The notes: a model not told the origin generated them from the sequence alone. 17,674 nucleotides of DNA from CADAWZ01 sp045114665 (GCA_045114665.1 JBGUKW010000028.1:1-17674); one strand, 5' to 3'. Shown: positions 1 to 9,443, numbered from the stretch's first letter. A program made the numbers and translations.

Positions 1-27
1 AAAATAAAGGCATTGAACCTTTATTTT
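1..27. terminator. Hairpin, probable terminator of an upstream gene
   Basis: AAAATAAAGG (1-10) and CCTTTATTTT (18-27) are perfect reverse complements around a 7-base loop. The A/T-rich stem base would give a U-run on either strand. It lies upstream of the cca promoter, so it probably ends transcription entering from the left. The window starts exactly at the stem, so the flank is unseen and the direction is undecided. Confidence 0.5.
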
Positions 28-30
28 AAA

Positions 31-82
31 TGCACCTTATATCCCCATAAATAAATTTAGGGGCATTACGGTGCATTTCGGT
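31..82. repeat. Nested inverted repeat and tandem 10-bp repeat
   Basis: TGCACC (31-36) pairs with GGTGCA (70-75), and inside it CCCC (43-46) pairs with GGGG (60-63). Overlapping this, GCATTACGGT (63-72) is followed immediately by GCATTTCGGT (73-82), a tandem repeat of one helical turn with one mismatch. The block is richer in G and C than its flanks and ends 23 bases before the proposed -35 box of the cca operon. An operator is possible. Function is inferred from position only. Confidence 0.4.
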
Positions 83-105
83 AAAAAATCGAGTAAAAAA
101 ATTTC

Positions 106-134
106 TTGCTTTTTTCCATTTATTCTTATATAAT
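106..134 (+). promoter_or_regulatory. Sigma-70-type promoter for the cca operon
   Basis: TTGCTT at 106-111 and a perfect TATAAT at 129-134 are separated by 17 bases. Transcription would start near 141, giving an mRNA leader of about 33 bases before the ATG at 174. This is the best promoter match in the window. Confidence 0.65.
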
Positions 135-173
135 AACATTTTAATAATCATTTTAATAGAAACACAAAAAGAC

Positions 174-1622
174 ATGAAATACATAATAAAAAAACAAAAA
201 AACAACGAAAAAATACAAGCATTAAGAAGAGACGGAGAAAAAATATTCAAACATTGGCTTCTTGCAAGACCTTCTCTATCTTTATTTTTATCTGGATTGA
301 TTTCGAGACTTGACAAAAAATCAAGCCTATATTTAGTAGGTGGAATAGTAAGAGGAATAATACAGGGAAAAAAAGACGCTCATGACATAGACATGATGGT
401 CGTAAATTGTGATTTTGAAAAACTTGACAAAATATTTAGTTCAATGAAAAGAGCTAAAATCTATAAAATAAAAGATTACATATCAGCAGGAAAATCATTT
501 CCTGTCTATAGAGTTTCAGTAAAATGGACTGATGAAGTTCTAGATATTGCCCTTGCAAGGACAGAAATTAGCACAGGAAAAGGTCATAGAGATTTTGACA
601 TAAACACAAATAATGTATATGCCTATGAAGACTCACAAAGAAGAGATTTCACTTTTAATGCCATATTTTTCAGAATCAAAAAAGATAAATTCAACAAAGT
701 TAAAGGCAAAATTGTTGATTACCAAAATGGCATAACTGCTTTAATAAACAGAGAAATAAAAGCAGTTGGAAAGCCTGAAGATAGATTTATCGAAGACCCA
801 TTGAGAATGTTGAGAGCTATCAGACAAAAAAATCAACTTGGATTTAAAATAGAAAAAAACACTTGGGATTCAATAAAAAAATTAATGCCTGAATTGATAA
901 CAACAGTTTCAAGTGAAAGAATCTCGGCAGAAATAATAAAATCGTTTGAATCTAATCCGGTTAATTCAATGATTGATTTTGAAAAAAGTTCATTTTTCAA
1001 AATCATGGTTCCTGAATTTTATCAAAATGAAAATTTAATAGAAAATACAAAAATAAAATTACAAAAGGCTTATAAATACAGAGACAATAATTTAATAATA
1101 TGTTCTCTTTTACTTTCCGAAATTGCTGAATATGAGATAAAACAAAGAATCAACAATATAGAAAAATATAACAAAGAAAATGGAAAAAAAGCTAAAAAAA
1201 CAAATGAACCTGAATTTTACATTCAAGAAAAAACAACAGAAATAATAAAAAGATTGTCTTTGCCAAATCAAAAATATATTTATTATGCTATTTATGTAAT
1301 GACTGTTTTTATAAATTTAGAAAAAATAGAATATTCAGATGCTGTTATTGAAGAATTACTTAGAGATTGTCCAGAAAAAGATGAAATAATCAAAATTTGT
1401 GATATACAAAGACAAATTGGTAAAACAAAATATGATATTAAAGCTATATTGAAAAAACTTGAAGAAAATCCAACATTAGTTACTGGAAGAGAATTGATAG
1501 AGTCAGGGTATAATTTTGGTGCTAAAACTAAAATTATTCTTAGAATGTTGAGACAAACTCAACTTGATAACAAAATAAATGATAAAGATCTATTGTTGAG
1601 AGAAGGATTAAAAAATGTTTGA
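174..1622 (+). CDS. cca: CCA tRNA nucleotidyltransferase, class II
   Basis: Probably adds or repairs the 3' CCA end of tRNAs in the cytoplasm. The 482-residue protein shows the class II nucleotidyltransferase order: LVGG-IVR at residues 54-60, the metal-binding pair D71/D73 in DIDMMV, RRDFTFNA at 156-163, and the nucleotide-selecting helix DRFIEDPLRMLRAIR at 203-217 (E207, D208, R211 are the template residues of the family). The rest is helical tRNA-binding region. The usual VRD reads VRG (G61). A-adding enzymes and poly(A) polymerases share these motifs, so the exact specificity is not proven. No Shine-Dalgarno is visible before the ATG, though a good promoter lies 40 bases upstream. The last codons overlap the next gene by 8 bases, so the two are co-translated. 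Confidence 0.85.
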   Translation: MKYIIKKQKNNEKIQALRRDGEKIFKHWLLARPSLSLFLSGLISRLDKKSSLYLVGGIVRGIIQGKKDAHDIDMMVVNCDFEKLDKIFSSMKRAKIYKIKDYISAGKSFPVYRVSVKWTDEVLDIALARTEISTGKGHRDFDINTNNVYAYEDSQRRDFTFNAIFFRIKKDKFNKVKGKIVDYQNGITALINREIKAVGKPEDRFIEDPLRMLRAIRQKNQLGFKIEKNTWDSIKKLMPELITTVSSERISAEIIKSFESNPVNSMIDFEKSSFFKIMVPEFYQNENLIENTKIKLQKAYKYRDNNLIICSLLLSEIAEYEIKQRINNIEKYNKENGKKAKKTNEPEFYIQEKTTEIIKRLSLPNQKYIYYAIYVMTVFINLEKIEYSDAVIEELLRDCPEKDEIIKICDIQRQIGKTKYDIKAILKKLEENPTLVTGRELIESGYNFGAKTKIILRMLRQTQLDNKINDKDLLLREGLKNV

Positions 1623-2445
1623 TATTATCGTACTTGGTGGCGGGAAACTTGAAAAAGAATTTGAAGAAAATCTCAAAGAAAAGCCAGAAGGAAAAGCCTA
1701 TATAAAAATAAATGGAAAAATGATGGCTGAATATGTTCTCGAAATGGTAAAAACAGCCTCTGAAAATATGGGAAATACAGGACAAATTATTTTTGTAGCT
1801 CCTTCAGAAAATATTCCAGAATATATAAAAAGATTTATAAGTTTAATGGCACGAAATGGGTCAGTTTCAGATAAAATTCCACAAGATATAAAAGGAATGC
1901 TCAATAATACTTGTGTTGGTGGCAAATCAGTAATTAAATCACTAAAAAATGGACTTCAACTATGCCAAAATGAAAAAATATTTGTTATTCCCTGTGATAT
2001 ACCACTTGCAACACCAAAATCATTTGAAGATTTTGTTTCAAAATCAATAGAATCAAATGCAGATTTTTCTTATAGTTTTGTGAGAAAAGAAGTTTCTGAA
2101 GAAAAATTTCCAAATTTGAGACACACTTATGTAAAACTAAAAGAGGGAACATTTTGTGGTGGTAGCTTTATGATGGTTTCAAAAAGCAAATTCTCAAAAT
2201 GTGAGGAACTTTTCAAAAAAATAACAGAAGGAAGAAAAGAGCCATTAAAACTTGTCTCACTATTTGGTTTTATAAACATAATAAAAATGTTATTTCATGT
2301 ACTTACAATAGATGAATTAATAAAAAAAGGCGAGGAACTTTTAGGAGCAAAAGTTTTTGCAATGGAAAGCAAATTCCCAGAAATGGCTTTCAATGTCGAT
2401 AAATTAGAGGACTTAAAAAGAGCAGAAAAAGAAATGGAAAAATGA
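1615..2445 (+). CDS. MobA-like NTP transferase domain protein
   Basis: A 276-residue member of the MobA/CofC-like nucleotidyltransferase fold, which transfers NMP onto a phosphorylated acceptor. Visible are the N-terminal strand and nucleotide loop IIVLGGGK (4-11, a degenerate form of LAAGxGxRM), INGKMMAEYVLE (32-43), the metal-binding strand VIPCDIPLATP (124-134) with D128, the GTFCGGSFMMV strand (178-188), and FNVDKLEDL (259-267), typical of the C-terminal end of this family. It is longer than molybdenum-cofactor MobA (about 200 residues), and no molybdopterin genes are nearby, so the acceptor is unknown. The ATG sits inside the end of cca (8-base overlap) and has AGAAGGA at 1601-1607, 7 bases upstream. 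Linkage to cca suggests only shared expression. Involvement in RNA metabolism is not shown. Confidence 0.75.
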   Translation: MFDIIVLGGGKLEKEFEENLKEKPEGKAYIKINGKMMAEYVLEMVKTASENMGNTGQIIFVAPSENIPEYIKRFISLMARNGSVSDKIPQDIKGMLNNTCVGGKSVIKSLKNGLQLCQNEKIFVIPCDIPLATPKSFEDFVSKSIESNADFSYSFVRKEVSEEKFPNLRHTYVKLKEGTFCGGSFMMVSKSKFSKCEELFKKITEGRKEPLKLVSLFGFINIIKMLFHVLTIDELIKKGEELLGAKVFAMESKFPEMAFNVDKLEDLKRAEKEMEK

Positions 2446-2506
2446 ACTTAGTTAAGAACCTTCCTCCCCAAAAACTCAAAAACGAGAAAAAAGAAAATCA
2501 TCTCAC

Positions 2507-2683
2507 AATTATATAATAATTATTGAATTTAAATTTGCCAAAACATTGACTGAAGTCGCAAAAATGCAGAAACAAGGCGAAGAGCAAGTAGCTAAATATG
2601 CAGAAACATATGCAAATACTAATAAGAAAGTAATTACTGCAGTTTTTGTTGCAGATGACGAACAAAGACAAATTGTAATGTAA
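2507..2683 (+). pseudogene. C-terminal remnant of a PD-(D/E)XK nuclease-family gene
   Basis: This frame has no usable start but reads as the end of the DUF1703 / PD-(D/E)XK nuclease domain usually found at the C-terminus of AAA-ATPase-like proteins. It starts NYIIIIEFKFAKT, where E-F-K is the E-x-K part of the active site, then Q-G-E-E-Q-V-A-K-Y-A, then a strand VITAVFV, and ends at TAA 2681-2683. In the family the E-x-K strand follows about 450-500 residues of ATPase and linker, all missing. The frame stays open back to a stop at 2453-2455, but that part does not look like the family, and a neighbouring frame (about 2463-2512) looks equally ancestral, suggesting a frameshift as well. The only internal ATG is downstream of E-x-K. 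Such genes are multi-copy and decay often. I infer a dead remnant left by deletion. Confidence 0.65.
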
Positions 2684-2698
2684 ACTATTGAAAAACCA

Positions 2699-2736
2699 AA
2701 AATAGGCACTTGTCAAATTTGGCAAGTGCCTATTTT
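2699..2736. terminator. Bidirectional terminator between the pseudogene and clpB
   Basis: Bases 2699-2717 pair with 2718-2736, with one G-U pair and almost no loop. The core is GGCACTTG/CAAGTGCC with A and T runs outside. On the minus strand it lies 19 bases beyond the clpB stop and runs into further T-rich sequence, a standard intrinsic terminator. It can also stop plus-strand transcription from the cca operon. Confidence 0.85.
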
Positions 2737-2754
2737 ATATGCTTTTTGTATCAA

Positions 2755-5340
2755 TTACTTAAAAGTTATTGTATTTGAATTTTTGTCAAAGTCTGCTGTT
2801 ACTTTTTCTCCTGCTTTTACCTTTCCACTCAAAACAGCAAGTGCAAGTGGGTCTTCAAGATATTTTCTTATAGCTCTCTTCAATGGTCTTGCTCCATATA
2901 CAGGATCATATCCCATATCTGCGAGGAATGATTTTGCAGAATCTGTCAATGTCAAGTCGATCTTCTTTTCAGCAAGTCTCTTTTCAAGTCTTCTCAACTG
3001 TATGTCAACAATAGATGTTATATTTTCTTTTGAGAGTTTATTAAATATTACTATCTCATCAAGTCTGTTTAAAAATTCTGGTTTGAAGTGAAGTTTCAAC
3101 TCTTCATTAATTCTTTTCTTCATTTCATCTGCTTGGTCTGCAGTCAAATCTTGAATATATGATGAACCGATATTTGATGTCATTATGATGATCGTATTTT
3201 TGAAATCAACAGTACGACCTTGTCCATCTGTAAGTCTTCCATCATCGAGAACTTGAAGAAGTGCATTAAATACATCACCATGTGCTTTTTCGATTTCATC
3301 AAAAAGAATTACGCTATATGGTCTTCTTCTAACTGCTTCTGTCAATTGACCGCCTTCATCATATCCGACATATCCTGGAGGAGCTCCAATAAGACGAGAT
3401 ACAGAGTATTTTTCCATATATTCGCTCATATCTATTCTTATCATTGCCTTTTCAGTATCAAACAAGAATTCTGCAAGTCGTTTTGCAAGTTCTGTTTTAC
3501 CAACACCTGTTGGACCTAAGAACAAGAAACTTCCAAGTGGTCTATCTGAATCTGCAATTCCAGACCTTGCTCTTCTAACTGCATTTGAAATTGCTTCAAC
3601 TGCATTATCCTGACCTACGACATATCTTTTAAGCTCACTGTCCATTTTTACGAGTTTTTGGGTTTCCCCCTCCATCATCTTTGAAAGTGGAATTCCTGTC
3701 CATTTTGAAACGACTTCAGCAACATCTTCATCATCGACTTCTTCTTTTAAGAACTTATGTTCTTTCTGAATTTCAGATAATTTTGTTTTCTGTTCTTCAA
3801 TCTGTTTTTTCAATTCTGGAATAAGTCCATATCTTATCTCAGCAACTCTCTGAAGTGATCCATTTCTTTCTTCTTTTGCCTCTTCGGTTTTTAGTTCGTC
3901 CATTCTCTCTTTCAAATCACTAATCCTTTTAATTATTTGTTTTTCAAGAGACCATTGGGATTTCATCTTATCCAATTCGGCTTTTATGGAATTCATTTCT
4001 TCATTCATCTTGTTAAGTCTGTCTTTAGAAGCCTCATCTGTTTCTTTTGAAAGAATTTGTCTTTCGATTTCGAGCTGTCTATATTTTCTCTGTGCCTCAT
4101 CAATTTCTGTTGGCATGCTGTCAATCTCAATTCTAAGTCTTGAAGCTGCTTCATCTATCAAGTCTATTGCTTTATCTGGTAAAAATCTATCTGTTATATA
4201 TCTATTTGAAAGTGTGGCAGCAGAAACAAGAGCATTATCAAGTATTCTAATTCCATGGTGAACTTCGTATTTTTCTTTCAATCCTCTTAAAATTGCTATT
4301 GTGTCTTCAACATTTGGCTCAGGAACCATCACAGGCTGAAATCTTCTTTCAAGTGCTGCATCTTTTTCAATATATTTCCTATATTCTTTTAATGTTGTTG
4401 CACCAATACAGCGTATGTCCCCTCTTGCAAGAGCAGGCTTTAACATATTTGCTGCATCAACACTTCCCTCTGAAGCACCAGCTCCAACAAGTGTGTGAAG
4501 TTCATCAATGAAAAGAATTATTCTTCCCTCTGATCCCTCAACTTCTTTTAACAATGCTTTGAGCCTGTCCTCAAATTCACCTCTATATTTTGCACCTGCA
4601 AGCATAGCTCCTAAATCAAGTGCTGCAATCTCTCTATTTTTTAGAGATGTAGGAACATCGCCACTTACTATTCTTTCTGCAAGTCCTTCAGCTATAGCAG
4701 TTTTTCCAACACCTGGCTCACCTATCAAAACAGGATTATTTTTTGTTCTTCTTGACAAAACCTGTATAACTCTTCTTATCTCATCATCTCTTCCAATTAC
4801 AGGGTCTAATTTTCCTCTTTTTGCAAGGGCTGTCAAATTTTTTGCATATCTTTTTATTGCTTGGTACTTATCTTCTGGATTTTGATCAGTTATACGCTGG
4901 TTTCCTCTTATATCTGTAAGAACTTTATATATTTTTTCAGGAGTAATTCCAAATGAAGAAATAATTTCTCCACATTTTGTATTTCTATCTGATGAAAGAG
5001 CAATAAAGAAATGTTCTGTTGATGTAAATTCATCTTTCATTCTATTTGCTTCTTTTTCTGCCTTATCAATCACAGAAGCACAAGAATTTGAAAGATATGA
5101 ATTTGTATTACTACCACTTACTTTTGGCAAATTATCAACAAGTTTTTTAACTTTCGATATAAGTGATGATTGATTAACTCCTATTTGATTAACAATCTCA
5201 CCAACAACGCCTTCTTCCTGTGTTAAAAGAGCTAAAAGAAGATGTTCTGGCTCTATCTGTTGATTATTTCTTTCGGAAGCATAATCCATTGCTTGTTGTA
5301 ATGCTTCTTGTGCTTTTATTGTCCATTTATCTTGTCTCAT
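2755..5340 (-). CDS. clpB: ATP-dependent disaggregase ClpB
   Basis: A cytoplasmic hexameric AAA+ chaperone that pulls polypeptides out of aggregates together with DnaK. The 861 residues match full-length ClpB. Order: Clp N-terminal double repeat (about 1-150); first AAA+ with Walker A GEPGVGKT (207-214), pore loop KYRGEFEDR (251-259) and Walker B ILFIDE (275-280); long charged coiled-coil middle domain (about 410-530), which separates ClpB from ClpA and ClpC; second AAA+ with Walker A GPTGVGKT (609-616), pore loop GYVGYDEGG (656-664) and Walker B VILFDE (677-682); sensor-2 motif GARPLKR (816-822). There is no ClpP-binding loop signature. Start: ATG at 5340 with AGGAAG (complement of 5350-5355) upstream. 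It is transcribed alone and ends at a strong hairpin. No clear heat-shock operator such as CIRCE is visible in the 145 bases upstream. Confidence 0.97.
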   Translation of the reverse strand: MRQDKWTIKAQEALQQAMDYASERNNQQIEPEHLLLALLTQEEGVVGEIVNQIGVNQSSLISKVKKLVDNLPKVSGSNTNSYLSNSCASVIDKAEKEANRMKDEFTSTEHFFIALSSDRNTKCGEIISSFGITPEKIYKVLTDIRGNQRITDQNPEDKYQAIKRYAKNLTALAKRGKLDPVIGRDDEIRRVIQVLSRRTKNNPVLIGEPGVGKTAIAEGLAERIVSGDVPTSLKNREIAALDLGAMLAGAKYRGEFEDRLKALLKEVEGSEGRIILFIDELHTLVGAGASEGSVDAANMLKPALARGDIRCIGATTLKEYRKYIEKDAALERRFQPVMVPEPNVEDTIAILRGLKEKYEVHHGIRILDNALVSAATLSNRYITDRFLPDKAIDLIDEAASRLRIEIDSMPTEIDEAQRKYRQLEIERQILSKETDEASKDRLNKMNEEMNSIKAELDKMKSQWSLEKQIIKRISDLKERMDELKTEEAKEERNGSLQRVAEIRYGLIPELKKQIEEQKTKLSEIQKEHKFLKEEVDDEDVAEVVSKWTGIPLSKMMEGETQKLVKMDSELKRYVVGQDNAVEAISNAVRRARSGIADSDRPLGSFLFLGPTGVGKTELAKRLAEFLFDTEKAMIRIDMSEYMEKYSVSRLIGAPPGYVGYDEGGQLTEAVRRRPYSVILFDEIEKAHGDVFNALLQVLDDGRLTDGQGRTVDFKNTIIIMTSNIGSSYIQDLTADQADEMKKRINEELKLHFKPEFLNRLDEIVIFNKLSKENITSIVDIQLRRLEKRLAEKKIDLTLTDSAKSFLADMGYDPVYGARPLKRAIRKYLEDPLALAVLSGKVKAGEKVTADFDKNSNTITFK

Positions 5341-5426
5341 ATTTTTTCACTTCCTCACTTTTTTCTGTTTTCATTTATATAGATGTTAATTTTATTAAAA
5401 AGGATTCAAAAATTATAAAATATTTT

Positions 5427-5456
5427 TTATAAAAAAGTTTAGTTAGTTATTATCAA
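5427..5456 (-). promoter_or_regulatory. Candidate clpB promoter
   Basis: On the minus strand TTGATA (complement of 5451-5456) is followed after 18 bases by TTATAA (complement of 5427-5432). The distance to the clpB ATG is about 85 bases. In such AT-rich DNA this match is not distinctive. A second TATAAT (complement of 5412-5417) lacks a good -35 box. Confidence 0.3.
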
Positions 5457-5485
5457 CCTTTATAAAAATAAAAAAAATCCTGCTA

Positions 5486-5528
5486 AAAAAATAACTTGTT
5501 TGAAAATTTTTCAAACAAGTTATTTTTT
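5486..5528. terminator. Terminator downstream of the penicillin acylase gene
   Basis: Bases 5486-5506 and 5508-5528 are fully complementary (core TAACTTGTTTG/CAAACAAGTTA), with A-run and T-run ends. It lies 29 bases beyond the acylase stop codon on the minus strand and prevents read-through into the clpB promoter region. Confidence 0.85.
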
Positions 5529-5556
5529 AGTTTCATAACAAAACTACTAAGAGAAG

Positions 5557-7887
5557 TTAATATTTTTTAGGAGTTGCATATTTCAATGTCTTAGAGCTTT
5601 CTTCTTTATGTCTTATATCCTCATCATAAAATAAAACTGTTTTATACTTTCTTACATTATACAGTTCTTTTTGATCATCTTTGTGAGAAGGTTTTGAAGT
5701 ATCTCCAACATAACTACCTTCTCCTGGTGTCAATACACTTATACCTTTGACCCAAAAACGATTTACTTCCCACATCATTATTGTACTTGCTCTATTTCCA
5801 CAATAAATCTTCTCACCAGAAGGCAAAGACATATCTTCAGATGATTGTGGAACAGAAGAAACATAAGTGCTGAACTCCGCTTTTTCCTTCCATTGAGACA
5901 TATCAGAACCATTGGAATTTGAAAGTAAGGATATAGTATTTTTCATAGCTTCTTCACTTACATCTTCTATAGTTCTGCCTTTTAGAAAATCATAAGGAAG
6001 TTTTGTCTCTCTTAATACATTGAAAACAAATGGAGCCCCATATTCGTTTACAGCATATTCCATATATTTTCCATCAATTTCAGGACATAACAATTTTGCA
6101 AATTCATTCATCCATCTATGAAAAATAGGAATAGCAGGTTTATCATAATATCCATTTGCATTTGCAATTTTATAGCCATCCCAATCTTTTAAATATTCAA
6201 CTGCTTTTATTACATTTGAATCCTGCGATTTTGATAACTTTTCAATCAAAAGAGGCTTTATCTCATTTGCATATATATCCATATATGCTATTTTATAATC
6301 TATAGCATCAAGTTCTCCAAAAGTAAACTTCTTTTGAATATCAACAGTAGTTCTGACATGATCAATCCTATTTTGAGAACCCCATATATAAGTTTTTTCT
6401 CCATTATCCCATGTCAATGAAGGCTTTGAATTCCAATCAGCATAAAATCCTCTTGAAGTGTTGCGATAGACAGGAATCTTGTCATAGCCCAAAAAGCCCT
6501 TCCAAGGTCCAAATTCTGCTCCGTTTATAGGCAGTCTTGTATCAACACCATCAGGACGAATTGGATATTTTCCTGTGTGCATAAAAACAGGTGGGTTTTT
6601 TTGATTGATGTAAAAAACATTAGAAGATATAGGATATGTTCTAAATGCTTTTACAAAAGTATCTGTTGAATAGCTTTTCATTGCATCATAAGTATTCATC
6701 CAAGAAGATGCAATCTCTGCAGGTGTTACAGCAACATTTTTTACAAAAGCCACTGGATTTTTTGGATCAGAAAGTTCTGTTGTAACAACAATTCCATTAG
6801 TTGTTGTTACAACATCAAAATCGACAGGTTCTGCATTTTTCACATTTATCTTATATGACTTTATAGCCATATCTTTCCATTCATTGTTATTTCTATACTG
6901 TATATTATTTGCTGAATTTAACATTTCCAAATAATAATCAATCTGGTTATCACTTCCACCAGTAACAGTCCAAGCACCATATTTATTTTGTGCTATAGAA
7001 AAACCAGGAAGACCGACTGTTTGAATACCATAACACTGTATATCTTTTGAATGAAGAGAACATTCATAAAATAGAGACGGATCACTCAATCCATATTGAG
7101 GACCAGCCAAAAGCATTGAATTTCCTGTTACGCTTTTTGAAGCAGAAAGAACGACAGCATAACTTCCAACACCATAAGGGACACCAAATTTTTCGGCAAG
7201 CATTTTTGAAGACTTTACATCTTGTTTGTTATCAACCAAAACTCTTTCAGCCATGGAAGGATTTATTCCTGACACAATTACTGAAGAAGATTCATCACTT
7301 AATTGTAAAATACTATCAAAAATCAATTTTCCATCAATTTTACCATAATTATTGACAAGTTTTTGAAGAAATCTCAAATTTGTAAGTTCTTCAGCTCCGT
7401 CATATATATATCTATAGCGAGAAAAACAAACTTTAAAGACATCTGCTTCAGTCCATTTTACTGGTTCAAGTCCATATTTTGCAAATTCCTGAGGAACTTT
7501 ATTTTCAGCCACAACTTCTTCAATTCTTGCATTTATTCCATCCGCAAATGCTTTAAATTTTGATCTCTGTGAATCAGGAAATGATTTTATAAGGGCATTG
7601 AGTTCTTCATCAATAGGAAAATAACGAAGATACATCTTATCATAATCAATATAACCTGCCCCAAGTTTCTCACTCATTTTACCTGATGAAGAAAGTCTAA
7701 CCATTTCAAGTTGAAACAATCTATCACATGCTTGGGCATATCCTTGACCATAAAAAACACCTTCATCAGATTCTGAATAAATATGAGGAACTCCAAAATC
7801 ATCCCTAGATATTTTTACATCTTCAGCAAATGCAGGCATACATGAAATAGCAACCAAAGCAATAAATGCAGAAAAATACTTTCGCAT
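5557..7887 (-). CDS. Secreted penicillin-acylase-family Ntn hydrolase
   Basis: An amide hydrolase of the penicillin acylase family (peptidase family S45), made as a precursor that cleaves itself into alpha and beta chains. Residues 1-21 are a Sec signal peptide (MRKYF, hydrophobic core, cleavage near PAFA-ED). The alpha part includes the conserved DFGVPHIYS (30-38) and YGQGYAQACDRLFQLE (46-61). The beta chain should start at S242 in GVG-SYAVV, the nucleophile, followed by GNSMLLAGPQYGL (255-267), much like the GPQFG segment of penicillin G acylase. Further family blocks are GKYPIRPDG (439-447) and FYADWNSKP (481-489), where N486 is a candidate oxyanion-hole residue. The residue after the nucleophile is Tyr, where Asn is common. 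The natural substrate could be an N-acyl-homoserine lactone, acyl amino acid or beta-lactam; sequence alone does not decide. GAGAGGAG lies just before the ATG. It follows pepA by 17 bases, so they form an operon. Confidence 0.9.
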   Translation of the reverse strand: MRKYFSAFIALVAISCMPAFAEDVKISRDDFGVPHIYSESDEGVFYGQGYAQACDRLFQLEMVRLSSSGKMSEKLGAGYIDYDKMYLRYFPIDEELNALIKSFPDSQRSKFKAFADGINARIEEVVAENKVPQEFAKYGLEPVKWTEADVFKVCFSRYRYIYDGAEELTNLRFLQKLVNNYGKIDGKLIFDSILQLSDESSSVIVSGINPSMAERVLVDNKQDVKSSKMLAEKFGVPYGVGSYAVVLSASKSVTGNSMLLAGPQYGLSDPSLFYECSLHSKDIQCYGIQTVGLPGFSIAQNKYGAWTVTGGSDNQIDYYLEMLNSANNIQYRNNNEWKDMAIKSYKINVKNAEPVDFDVVTTTNGIVVTTELSDPKNPVAFVKNVAVTPAEIASSWMNTYDAMKSYSTDTFVKAFRTYPISSNVFYINQKNPPVFMHTGKYPIRPDGVDTRLPINGAEFGPWKGFLGYDKIPVYRNTSRGFYADWNSKPSLTWDNGEKTYIWGSQNRIDHVRTTVDIQKKFTFGELDAIDYKIAYMDIYANEIKPLLIEKLSKSQDSNVIKAVEYLKDWDGYKIANANGYYDKPAIPIFHRWMNEFAKLLCPEIDGKYMEYAVNEYGAPFVFNVLRETKLPYDFLKGRTIEDVSEEAMKNTISLLSNSNGSDMSQWKEKAEFSTYVSSVPQSSEDMSLPSGEKIYCGNRASTIMMWEVNRFWVKGISVLTPGEGSYVGDTSKPSHKDDQKELYNVRKYKTVLFYDEDIRHKEESSKTLKYATPKKY

Positions 7888-7904
7888 ATTTTCTCCTCTC
7901 TTTT

Positions 7905-9443
7905 TTATGAAAGTTTAGAATCAGACTTTGCATAATCTGCAAGGAATTGATAAAGAAGTCTAACTCCAACAGCAGTAGCTCCCTCTTTTGGAACATAAGG
8001 ATTTTTAATATACTGATGAATTGAAGCATTCGTTGTAGATGTTCCAGCAATGTCAATATGAGCCCATTTGGCTTCACCAACAAATTCTTTCAAGAACATT
8101 CCTGCTGTGATTGTTCCTGCTCCTCTTCCGCCACTATTTTGTAAATCAGCAACATCACTCTTTATTTGCATTGCAAATTCTTTATATAATGGCAACTCCC
8201 AAACTCTCTCACCACATTTTTCTCCAGATTCTTTTATTGCATTCACCAAAACAGAATCTGTTCCCATAATGCCAGAAAGTTGGTTTCCAAGAGCAATTAC
8301 AACAGCACCTGTCAAAGTAGCAATATCAATTAGATATTCTACACCTTTTTTGCGAATCCAAGTAAGTGCGTCAGCGAGAAGAAGTCTTCCTTCTGCATCT
8401 GTACTTATGATTTCAATAGTTTTTCCCTCAAGTGATTTTACAATATCACCAGGTTTATATGAATTTCCAGCAACCATATTTTCTGCAAGTGGCATAACAG
8501 CACGGCAATTTACTTTAAGACCAAGTTCAGCAACACTTTTTATTGCTCCAAGAACTGCACCTGCTCCGCCCATATCACAGTGCATTCTCTCCATAAAATT
8601 TGAAGGTTTTAAATTATAACCACCTGAATCAAATGTTATTCCTTTTCCAACAAGTCCAACCCAAGGACCATTTGGATTACCTTCATAAGCAATTTCAAGC
8701 ATACGAGGAGGTGCACAATTAGCAGATCTGCCAACAGCATAAAATGCTCCCATCCCCTCTTTTAATATATCATTTTCATCCAAAATATTTATTGTAACAT
8801 TTAAATCTTTCATTTTCTGACAAGCTGTTTCAACAAACATTTCAGGGGTCATATAACTTGCAGGTTCATTCACAAGATCTCTTACAAAATTTGTATTACA
8901 TGCTACAGTATAACCTTCAGAAAATCCTGCTCTCAATTCTTCGATATTGTCAGAAGAACTATCTGCTATTGTCAATTCTTCAATTTTATCTTTATATTTT
9001 TCTGCTGTCTTTTCACTCATATATTTTGTGAATTTATAAAGACCGAGAACAACACCTTCAGCTATTGCTTTAGCACTCTCTCTTGGATCGATTCCATAAG
9101 TAGTGAAACTGTCAACAGCAAGAGATTTTGCATGGATTCTGCGACAATTTCTTGCAGCTATTGCAACAACACTGCGAATTTTGTCTAAATTCAAATCTTC
9201 TTTTTTACCAAGACCTATCAAAAGAACTCTCTTTGCACCTATTCCTGTAACATGGAGAGTTGAAAATTCTTTATATTGTCCTCTTACTTCACCTGTGGAA
9301 AGAAGTCTGCCAATCTGTCCACCTAAAATTCTGTCAAGCCATGCAAGACGACCTGTCAATTCCTTTTCGCCCTGAAAAACAGTAACCAAAAGCATTTCAG
9401 CTTTTACATCTTCAAGAGGGCTTACAGTTGCAAGTAAATTCAT
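7905..9443 (-). CDS. pepA: Leucyl aminopeptidase, family M17
   Basis: A cytoplasmic two-metal exopeptidase, hexameric in the family, that removes N-terminal amino acids from peptides. The 512 residues fit the usual length. The C-terminal catalytic domain holds the complete metal set: K267 and D272 in GKGITFDSGG, K279 in YNLKPS, D290 in MHCDMGGAG, and D349/E351 with R353 in STDAEGRLL (usually NTDAEGRL). The N-terminal macro-like domain is also present (about 1-180). Start: ATG at 9443 has a perfect GGAGG (complement of 9451-9455) 7 bases upstream. The frame extends 15 codons to 9488, but that region contains the ribosome site and is probably leader. It is the first gene of an operon with the secreted acylase, suggesting shared use in amide or peptide catabolism, which is inference. 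Confidence 0.95.
   Translation of the reverse strand: MNLLATVSPLEDVKAEMLLVTVFQGEKELTGRLAWLDRILGGQIGRLLSTGEVRGQYKEFSTLHVTGIGAKRVLLIGLGKKEDLNLDKIRSVVAIAARNCRRIHAKSLAVDSFTTYGIDPRESAKAIAEGVVLGLYKFTKYMSEKTAEKYKDKIEELTIADSSSDNIEELRAGFSEGYTVACNTNFVRDLVNEPASYMTPEMFVETACQKMKDLNVTINILDENDILKEGMGAFYAVGRSANCAPPRMLEIAYEGNPNGPWVGLVGKGITFDSGGYNLKPSNFMERMHCDMGGAGAVLGAIKSVAELGLKVNCRAVMPLAENMVAGNSYKPGDIVKSLEGKTIEIISTDAEGRLLLADALTWIRKKGVEYLIDIATLTGAVVIALGNQLSGIMGTDSVLVNAIKESGEKCGERVWELPLYKEFAMQIKSDVADLQNSGGRGAGTITAGMFLKEFVGEAKWAHIDIAGTSTTNASIHQYIKNPYVPKEGATAVGVRLLYQFLADYAKSDSKLS

Noticed and set aside
26..316. Minus-strand 96-codon frame opposite the cca leader
   Set aside because: It overlaps the cca promoter and start on the other strand, has no ribosome site, and its hydrophobic part is the complement of lysine-rich AT-rich coding DNA.
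2498..2725. Minus-strand frames opposite the nuclease remnant
   Set aside because: The plus-strand frame carries a recognisable family motif; the minus frames are hydrophobic shadows and run into the terminator hairpin.
5341..5480. Search for a CIRCE-type or other heat-shock operator before clpB
   Set aside because: No TTAGCACTC-type inverted repeat is seen; only AT-rich promoter-like sequence.
8068..8619. Plus-strand 183-codon frame inside the aminopeptidase
   Set aside because: It is a shadow of pepA, whose frame has complete M17 metal-binding motifs.
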